Positions 57,980-64,000 of a stretch of DNA of 64,000 nt are shown piece after piece; positions within the stretch are counted from its first letter, which is position 1, and the number at the start of each line of letters is the position of its first letter. Below the pieces are notes generated by a model that saw nothing but the letters and a program-made list of their open reading frames with translations, made no database searches and was not told the DNA's origin. A program made the position numbers and the translations under genes. The DNA is from Actinomadura spongiicola (GTDB lineage: Bacteria > Actinomycetota > Actinomycetes > Streptosporangiales > Streptosporangiaceae), in the NCBI RefSeq assembly GCF_003432485.1, contig NZ_QVNQ01000007.1, forward strand, positions 429,079 through 493,078, written 5' to 3'.

Positions 57980-60900
57980 GTGCGCATCGGCATACTGGGC
58001 CCGCTCGACGTGCGGGACGAGGCCGCGCGGCCCGTACAGGTCAGTGGCCGGCGGCTGCGCGCCCTCCTGGTCCGGCTCGCGGTCGAGGCGGGGCGACCGG
58101 TGTCGGCCGACCGGCTGCTGGACGACCTGTGGGACGGCGCGCCGCCCGCCGGAGGAGGCAACGCCCTCCAGGCCCTGGTCTCGCGGCTGCGCGGCGTCGC
58201 CGGACGCGACCTCGTCGAACACGGCCCCGCCGGGTATCGGCTCGGCATCGCCCCCACCGAGGTCGACGCCGTCGCGTTCGAACGCCGGGTCGCCGCGGCC
58301 CGCGGGGAGCACGACCCGGCCCGCCGCGCCGAGGGGCTCCGCGCGGCGCTCGGGCTGTGGCGCGGCCCCGCGCTCGTCGACATCGCCGACGCCGGGTTCG
58401 CGGCCGGGACGGTCGCCCGGCTGGAGGAGCTGCGGCTCGCCGCCGTCGAAGACCGCGTCGACGCCGAGATCGCCGCCGGGCTGCCCGCCCCGGCGGTCGC
58501 CGAACTCGAACCGCTCGCCGCCGCGAACCCGCTGCGCGAAAGGCTCCGCGGACACCTCATGCGCGCCCTCTGCGCGGCGGGACGGCAGGCCGACGCCCTG
58601 GAGATCTTCGAGGAGACGCGCCGCGCCCTCGCCGACCGGCTCGGCGTCGACCCGTCCCCGGAACTGTCCGCCGTCCACCTGGAGATCCTGCGCCGCGACA
58701 CCGCGTCCGCCGCCGCGCCGCCTCCCGGTCCACCGCCGCCGCCCACCGCGCGGCCCGCGCGCACGAACCTGCCCGCCCAGCTCACCAGCTTCGTCGGACG
58801 CGAGGAGGAGTCACGCCGCGTCGGCAAACTGCTGCGCGAGACCAGACTCGTCACCCTCACCGGCCCCGGCGGCGCCGGTAAGACACGGCTCGCGGGGGAG
58901 AGCGCCGCGGCGCTCGTCGACGAGATGCCGGACGGCGTCTGGTTCGTCCCCCTCGCCCGTGTCAGCGACCAGAACGACGTCGTCCAGGCCGTGCTCGTCG
59001 CGCTCGGCGTCCTGGACACCGTCCGGCCCGGCGAGCAACTCGTCGTCGCGCGGCCCCTCGAACGGCTCATCGACTACCTCGCCGCCAAACGAATGCTCGT
59101 CGTCCTCGACAACTGCGAACACGTCCTCGACGCCGCGGCGCGCCTCGCCGGGCACGTCCTCGCCCAGGCCGAGGGCGTCCGGATCCTCGCCACCAGCCGG
59201 GAACCGCTCGGCATCACCGGCGAATCGCTGTGCCCGGTGCCGTCCCTTCCACTGCCGGACGACGACGTCGCCGACCCGGCCGACGCGCTCGGTTACGCCG
59301 CGGTCCGGCTGTTCGCCGACCGGGCCGCGGCCGTCCGCCCCGGCTTCACCGTCGACACCGACACCGTCGCCGACGTCATCGCGATCTGCCGCGCCCTCGA
59401 CGGCATCCCGCTCGCCATCGAACTCGCCGCGGCCCGGCTCCGGTCCCTCACCTCCGGGCAGATCGCGGCGCGCCTCGGTGACCGGTTCCGGCTCCTCACC
59501 GGCGGCAGCCGCACGGCCCTGCCACGGCACCGGACGCTCCGCGCCGTCGTCGACTGGAGCTGGGACCTCCTCGACGACGTCGAACGCACCGTCCTGCGCC
59601 GCCTGTCGGTGTTCGCGGGAGGCGCCGCGCCCGACGCCGCCGTCCACGTGTGCGGCCCGGACACGCCGGACGCGCCCGACCCCCACGACGTCATCGACGT
59701 GATCGCCGCACTGATCGACAAGTCGCTGGTGATGGCGGAAGGCGACCCGCAGGTCCGCTACCGGCTGCTGGAGACCGTCCGCGTGTACGCGGCGGAACGG
59801 CTGACCGAGGCGGGCGAGACCGAACGCGTCCGGTCCGCGCACGCCGCCTACCTGGTCGACCTCGCCGAACGCGCCGAACCGGAACTGCGCCGCCACGACC
59901 AACTGCGGTGGGCGGAACGGCTGGCGGACGAACGCGACAACGTCACCGTCGCGTTCCGGCACATCATCGAGACCGGCGACAAGGAGACCGGCCTCCGGCT
60001 CGTCGCGGGCCTGGTGTGGTTCTGGGCGCTGCGCGACATGGAGATCGAGGCCGGCCACTGGGCGATCGCCGTCCACGACATGGTCGGCGACACCGCGCCG
60101 CCGGGACTGGAGGAGCACTACGTCCTCTGCCGCTTCGCGGCGGGCCTGACCTCGGAGATGTCGCAGGGCGCCGGTCCGAGCCCGCAGTCCCTACAGGCGA
60201 TCTTCGAGGACGCCGCCGGTCTGCTCCCCGCACAGTCGCGCCACCCCATCCTCGCCCTGATGGAACCCGCGCTCGCCCTGTTCACCGGGGACATGGAGGA
60301 GGTACGCCGCCAACTGCGCCGCGTCGAGGACCACCCCGACCCGTGGGTCAACGCCGTCGCCCACGCCTTCCTCGCCCACATGGGCATCAACACCGGCCAC
60401 GTCGACGACGCGGCCGAGGAGGCCGCCGACGCGTACGCGCGTTTCCGTGACCTCGGCGACCGGTTCGGAATGATTCTCGCGCTGAGCGGAATGATGCAGG
60501 TGGCCACGGCCCGCGGCGAACTCGCCGAGGCCGTCCGGCTCGGCGAGGAGGCGCACGGCTACGCGACCCTCGGCGTCAGCCCCGAACAGGGCGCCGCGAT
60601 CCTCATCCAACTCGCCCGGGTCCGCGCCCAGCAAGGGGCCCTCGCCCGCGCCTACGAGGACGCGGAACTCGCCATGGCGCAACTGGAACGGATCGGCGAA
60701 CTCGCCGACGCCGCCGGAGCCTCGCTCCTCCTCTGCGAGTTCGCGTTGCGGGACGGCGACCGCGAGGCCGCCCGCCTGCACGCCGACCGCGCCCACAAGT
60801 GGACCGAGCCGCGCGAGCACCGCCCCGACTTCGCGCAGGCCGCCCGCCGGACCTTCAGCCGCCTCGGCGGCCTCGCCGAGGAGGACGGCGACCTCGACAG

Positions 60901-61237
60901 GGCCCACCGCTGGCACGTCCGGGCGTTCGACGCCCTCACGAACGACGTGCTCACGGGCAACCCGTCCCTGGCGTCGCTCGTCGAGGGCCTCGCCGCCTTC
61001 GCCGCCGCGAGCGGCTGCCACACACGCGCCGCCGAACTGCTCGGCACCGCCGACAACCTGCGCGGGTTCCGCGACACCACCGGCTATGACGCCCGGCGGA
61101 CGCACACCGCCGCCATCGCCGTCCTCGGCGAGGACGCCTTCGCCGCCTCCTACGACCGCGGCCGCGCCGTCACCAGGGAGGACGTCGTCGCCGCCGGTGC
61201 GGACCTCGTCCGCTCCACCGTCCCGGAAACCGCCTGA
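57980..61237 (+). CDS. AfsR/SARP-type BTAD regulator with NB-ARC ATPase and TPR repeats
   Basis: A 1085-residue transcription activator. The N-terminal winged helix (RIGILGPLDV, GRRLRALLVRLA) is followed by a bacterial transcriptional activation domain (about 95-245), a Pro-rich linker, an NB-ARC domain with Walker A GPGGAGKTR (295-303, Lys301), Walker B MLVVLDNCEHV (about 374-384) and a GIPLAIELAAARL motif, then TPR-like helices to the end. Such regulators control secondary metabolism or export. It converges on an ABC exporter, a possible target. GTG 57980 has AAAGGGGA five bases ahead. Confidence 0.93.
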   Translation: MRIGILGPLDVRDEAARPVQVSGRRLRALLVRLAVEAGRPVSADRLLDDLWDGAPPAGGGNALQALVSRLRGVAGRDLVEHGPAGYRLGIAPTEVDAVAFERRVAAARGEHDPARRAEGLRAALGLWRGPALVDIADAGFAAGTVARLEELRLAAVEDRVDAEIAAGLPAPAVAELEPLAAANPLRERLRGHLMRALCAAGRQADALEIFEETRRALADRLGVDPSPELSAVHLEILRRDTASAAAPPPGPPPPPTARPARTNLPAQLTSFVGREEESRRVGKLLRETRLVTLTGPGGAGKTRLAGESAAALVDEMPDGVWFVPLARVSDQNDVVQAVLVALGVLDTVRPGEQLVVARPLERLIDYLAAKRMLVVLDNCEHVLDAAARLAGHVLAQAEGVRILATSREPLGITGESLCPVPSLPLPDDDVADPADALGYAAVRLFADRAAAVRPGFTVDTDTVADVIAICRALDGIPLAIELAAARLRSLTSGQIAARLGDRFRLLTGGSRTALPRHRTLRAVVDWSWDLLDDVERTVLRRLSVFAGGAAPDAAVHVCGPDTPDAPDPHDVIDVIAALIDKSLVMAEGDPQVRYRLLETVRVYAAERLTEAGETERVRSAHAAYLVDLAERAEPELRRHDQLRWAERLADERDNVTVAFRHIIETGDKETGLRLVAGLVWFWALRDMEIEAGHWAIAVHDMVGDTAPPGLEEHYVLCRFAAGLTSEMSQGAGPSPQSLQAIFEDAAGLLPAQSRHPILALMEPALALFTGDMEEVRRQLRRVEDHPDPWVNAVAHAFLAHMGINTGHVDDAAEEAADAYARFRDLGDRFGMILALSGMMQVATARGELAEAVRLGEEAHGYATLGVSPEQGAAILIQLARVRAQQGALARAYEDAELAMAQLERIGELADAAGASLLLCEFALRDGDREAARLHADRAHKWTEPREHRPDFAQAARRTFSRLGGLAEEDGDLDRAHRWHVRAFDALTNDVLTGNPSLASLVEGLAAFAAASGCHTRAAELLGTADNLRGFRDTTGYDARRTHTAAIAVLGEDAFAASYDRGRAVTREDVVAAGADLVRSTVPETA

Positions 61238-61328
61238 CCGCCCGTCGGCCGCCAGGACACCGGGGGCGCCGACCCCGCACCACCCGTCGGGGGCGACGCG
61301 CGCCTCGGCTCCCGGCGGTCGACCGACG

Positions 61329-62150
61329 TCACGCCCTCCGCGCGTACATCCGCATCGCCAGCGGGAACGTGATCACCACGATCCCCGCGGCCCACGCGAG
61401 CGTGTACCAGACATGGTTCCCGACCTCTCCGCCGACCATCAACGCACGCAACGACTCCGCCAGATGCGTGACCGGGTTGACCTTCGTCCACGCCTCCAAC
61501 CAACCCGGCATCGTGGACGTGTCCGGGACGAGGATGCTGCTGCCGAACGTCAACGGCATCACCCAGATGAACGCGAGCCCCTGCACGGTGTCCGGCGTAG
61601 GCGCCACCAGGCCCACCAGGACGGAGATCCAGCAGACCGCCAGATAGAACACGTACGCGAGAGCGAACCCCGCCAACACCGACAACGGATCGGTATGGAA
61701 CCGGAACCCCAGCAGCGACCCGAACCCGACCAGAACCGTCATCACGGTGATGAACCGGGCCGTGTCCCCCAGGACCGAACCGATCAGCGGAGCGGAACGG
61801 GCGATCGGCAGGCTGCGGAACCGGTCGAACACCCCCTTGTGGATGTCCTCGTTCAACGCCGTCCCGAGCCCCATCGTGGCGAACATCGCCATCTGCGCGA
61901 TCAACCCCGGGAGCAACTGCTGCAGGTACGACCGCGTGTCGCCCGCCACGGCCCCGCCGAACACGTACAGGAACAGAAGCAGGAACACGATCGGCATCAG
62001 GGTCGTGTCCAGCAGCTTCTCCGGGGAGTGCCTCAACTGCGCGATGTTGCGCCACGCCAACGTCAGCGCATGACGCAGCGTCCGCCGCGGACTGATGTGA
62101 GCGGGCGGCGCCGTGACCGGCCCGCGCGCACCCACGGTGATCGCGGTCAT
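61329..62150 (-). CDS. ABC-2 type transporter permease (DrrB-like)
   Basis: A 273-residue permease with six membrane helices, such as TLMPIVFLLLFLYVFGGAV, FITVMTVLVGFGSLLGF and AYVFYLAVCWISVLVGLV. NEDIHKGVFDRFRSLPIARS is the conserved cytoplasmic loop of DrrB-type daunorubicin resistance permeases. It would export a lipophilic compound using the ATPase encoded just upstream, whose stop codon overlaps its ATG (ATGA). Its substrate is unknown. Confidence 0.93.
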   Translation of the reverse strand: MTAITVGARGPVTAPPAHISPRRTLRHALTLAWRNIAQLRHSPEKLLDTTLMPIVFLLLFLYVFGGAVAGDTRSYLQQLLPGLIAQMAMFATMGLGTALNEDIHKGVFDRFRSLPIARSAPLIGSVLGDTARFITVMTVLVGFGSLLGFRFHTDPLSVLAGFALAYVFYLAVCWISVLVGLVAPTPDTVQGLAFIWVMPLTFGSSILVPDTSTMPGWLEAWTKVNPVTHLAESLRALMVGGEVGNHVWYTLAWAAGIVVITFPLAMRMYARRA

Positions 62151-63124
62151 GCCACGCTCCCTTCCGGAACAAGCTCGGCCTCGGCCTCTTCGACGGGACG
62201 ACCCGTCAGTGTGAGGAACACCTCGTCCAGGCTCGGCATCCGAAGCGCCAGCTCCGCGGCCACGATGGACGCCTCGTCCAGCCGCCTCACCAACGCCGAC
62301 ACCAACCGCGGATCATGCACCGGCACGGTGACGAGACCGGTCGGCCCCTGCACCTCGGGCTTCTCCCCGGTCAGCTCCGCGACGATCGCGGTGAGCTGCG
62401 CCGTGCGGTACGGCTCGGACGCGCGGACCACCAGCGTCTGCCTGCCGATCCGCCCCTTCAGATCGTCGGACGTGCCCTCCGCGATCACCCGTCCGTGGTC
62501 GAACACCGTGATCTGGTCGGCGAGTGCGTCGGCCTCCTCCAGATACTGCGTGGTCAGCAGCACCGTGGCCCCCTCGGCGACGACCCCGCGGACCGTGTCC
62601 CACACCTCGTTACGGGCCCGCGGGTCCAGCCCCGTCGTCGGCTCGTCCAGATAGATGATCTCCGGACGGTTGATCAGGCTCGCGGCCAGATCGAGCCGCC
62701 GCCGCATCCCACCCGAGTACGTCTTGACGGCCCGCGACCCGGCGTCGGTGAGCCGGAACCGGTCCAGCAACTGGCGTGCGCGGGCCTTCGCGTCCCGCCG
62801 CCCGAAGTCCAGCAGCCGGGCGATCATCACCAGGTTCTCCGTTCCGGTCAGCTCCTCGTCGACCGACGCGTACTGCCCGGTCAGCCCGATCAACGCCCGG
62901 ACCTGAACGGCGTCCTTCACGACGTCGTAGCCACAGACCTCCGCCCGTCCGGCGTCCGGCTTGAGCAGCGTCGCCAGCACTCGCACTGCAGTGGTCTTAC
63001 CGGCCCCGTTCGGGCCCAGCACCCCGAGAACCGTGCCTCGCCGCGCCGTGATGTCCACACCGTCCAGGGCCCGTGTGTCCCCGAAACGCTTATGCAGTCC
63101 CTCAGCGCGAATCACATCGTCCAT
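62147..63124 (-). CDS. ABC transporter ATPase (DrrA-like)
   Basis: A 325-residue ATPase. Walker A GPNGAGKTT (37-45), signature YSGGMRRRLDLA, Walker B IIYLDEPTTGLD and the switch His region (TTQYLEEADAL, where Gln stands in place of His as in DrrA-type proteins) are visible. The C-terminal extension of about 90 residues is the DrrA-type domain. It pairs with the permease encoded next. ATG 63124 has GGGAGG seven bases upstream, a better fit than a GTG five codons earlier. Confidence 0.95.
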   Translation of the reverse strand: MDDVIRAEGLHKRFGDTRALDGVDITARRGTVLGVLGPNGAGKTTAVRVLATLLKPDAGRAEVCGYDVVKDAVQVRALIGLTGQYASVDEELTGTENLVMIARLLDFGRRDAKARARQLLDRFRLTDAGSRAVKTYSGGMRRRLDLAASLINRPEIIYLDEPTTGLDPRARNEVWDTVRGVVAEGATVLLTTQYLEEADALADQITVFDHGRVIAEGTSDDLKGRIGRQTLVVRASEPYRTAQLTAIVAELTGEKPEVQGPTGLVTVPVHDPRLVSALVRRLDEASIVAAELALRMPSLDEVFLTLTGRPVEEAEAELVPEGSVA

Positions 63125-63405
63125 CGATCCGCCTCCCACCTGTTTCCGCTTCTGACGCCACCACCGTCACCGAGCCCGCTGACACGCCCCGGACACCGAA
63201 GGGCGACCACTGACGTCGCGCTGACACGACGCTGACACCGCGCGCCTGAACCGCCCGTGACCAGGGCCTATCCGATGAGGGACGAGAGGGTGGACGCCTC
63301 GATTTGACGGGTCGTCCGGGGCTGCCTAATCTCTTCCTTGCCCCGAGGGGATGCGGGACGCCGAGAGGCGGACGGCCCCGGGGGAAAGTCGCCGGAGAAA
63401 ATCGG

Positions 63406-63435
63406 TTCGCAGCTTGCTGCGGGCCGGGGTACTCT
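63406..63435 (+). promoter_or_regulatory. Candidate upstream rRNA promoter (P1)
   Basis: TTCGCA (63406-63411), 18-nt spacer and TACTCT (63430-63435), about 460 bp ahead of 16S. Multiple rrn promoters are normal in actinobacteria. The -35 is a weak match. The surrounding stretch 63125-63889 contains no gene. Confidence 0.4.
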
Positions 63436-63592
63436 GGACAGACAAGCCCATACGGGATGCAGGACGCCGCACGGTGGCCGGCCCGCAGGGCGCCTCCTAC
63501 GAAACGTTCCTGGCGGGTCTTCGTGGCCTGTCGGTCGTTGGTGTGGGAACTCGGTACGCCTCCGTCCGTCAAAAAGATCTTCGCCGATCGGC

Positions 63593-63620
63593 TTGACAAC
63601 GGGAACGGACCGGGTAAGTT
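63593..63620 (+). promoter_or_regulatory. Main rRNA operon promoter
   Basis: A consensus TTGACA (63593-63598), a 16-nt spacer and TAAGTT (63615-63620). It lies about 270 bp before the 16S gene, and a CCCCGG/CCGGGG hairpin (63631-63644) begins the leader. Confidence 0.75.
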
Positions 63621-63679
63621 AGAAGGGTTGCCCCGGAGCCGGGGCCCGCGGGATGCGGGTTCGGGTGCGGTGGGTGTCC

Positions 63680-63710
63680 GTTTCTTGAGAACTCAACAGC
63701 GTGTTAAAAG
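63680..63710 (+). promoter_or_regulatory. rRNA leader antitermination region (boxA-like)
   Basis: TTTCTTGAGAACTCAACAGC followed by GTGTTAAAAG matches the conserved motif found before actinobacterial 16S genes, where Nus factors assemble to prevent premature termination. Confidence 0.65.
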
Positions 63711-63892
63711 CCAGTGCCTTTATCGATCTGGTTCTGAATGTTCAGGGCCGGGTCGCCCCGTGGCCGTCTTCGGACGGTCGGGGATTTCTTTGAGGCAGTG
63801 CAGCCCGCTCCGTTTGTGGGTGGGTTGTGTTTGCTGGGATTGTTTCCATGGTTTGGTCGCATCGGGGTTTGTTCTTCGGTGTGGTCGTTTGG

Positions 63893-64000
63893 CCTTAATG
63901 GAGAGTTTGATCCTGGCTCAGGACGAACGCTGGCGGCGTGCTTAACACATGCAAGTCGAGCGGAAAGGCCCCTTCGGGGGTACTCGAGCGGCGAACGGGT
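63893..64000 (+). rRNA. rrs: 16S ribosomal RNA (5' part, cut by window end)
   Basis: The sequence AGAGTTTGATCCTGGCTCAG (from 63902) is the universal 16S 5' primer site, followed by GACGAACGCTGGCGGCGTGC and ACATGCAAGTCGAGCGG, an actinobacterial start. The short V1 stem with CCCCTTCGGGGG resembles Actinomadura. Only the first ~108 nt are present. The exact 5' end is estimated. Confidence 0.97.

Noticed and set aside
63304..63945. A 213-codon frame running into the 16S gene.
   Set aside because: It crosses the rRNA promoter, antitermination site and 16S start, so it cannot be a real gene.

Overview
The window is very GC-rich DNA from an actinobacterium, most likely of the Actinomadura / Thermomonosporaceae type. 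The 16S rRNA gene that starts at about 63893 has an actinobacterial 5' end, and the gene content fits: paired clpP genes, mreBCD with PBP2 and rodA, RNase E next to rplU/rpmA/obg/proBA, a BTAD regulator, many GTG starts, and a DUF4360 secreted protein. The lineage call rests on recalled 16S and protein patterns, not on a search.

Region 1 (1-10.7 kb) is accessory. It holds a secreted DUF4360 protein and a decayed integrated element (about 1.3 kb) between a 42-nt tRNA-Gly 3' fragment (1498-1539) and the intact tRNA-Gly(TCC) gene (2756-2826), with the last ~70 codons of a tyrosine integrase. Next come tRNA-Pro, a solitary and divergent alanyl-tRNA synthetase with a potential Shine-Dalgarno-sequestering leader, an HxlR regulator facing a YceI protein, a CBM2-FnIII-GH18 chitinase behind a perfect 29-bp palindrome, and a MarR regulator facing a cupin protein.

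Region 2 (10.7-23.4 kb) has two NarL-type two-component systems (10665-12571 and 20946-22399). Between them lie the Tex RNA-binding protein and the protein quality-control set tig, clpP1, clpP2 and clpX. Two broken genes sit beside tex: a DUF6210-like gene with an apparent frameshift, and a transporter remnant.

Region 3 (23.5-49.7 kb) is conserved housekeeping on the + strand. It runs valS, a divergent pair of FolC-type ligases, a DUF4233 membrane protein, an MFS-like carrier and ndk. Next are the rod/elongation cluster mreB-mreC-mreD-mrdA-rodA, a radical SAM protein (TIGR03960) with a TIGR03936 partner, and rne. It ends with rplU-rpmA-obg-proB-proA, where rplU has its own promoter and a roughly 250-nt structured leader.

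Region 4 (49.8-64 kb) carries a Tat-type metallophosphoesterase, an M48 peptidase, a TnpB relic with a large internal deletion, and nadD-rsfS-histidine phosphatase. Two identical tRNA-Ala(GGC) genes flank two small orphan genes. After these come a Balon/baeRF-like protein, a large BTAD/NB-ARC regulator converging on a DrrAB-type exporter, and the promoters, antitermination site and first ~108 nt of an rRNA operon. No CRISPR array, intact prophage or complete insertion sequence was seen. The most unusual signals are the alaS leader and altered motif 3, the chitinase palindrome, the tRNA-Gly island relic with its 64-bp palindrome, the rplU leader and the hollowed-out tnpB.
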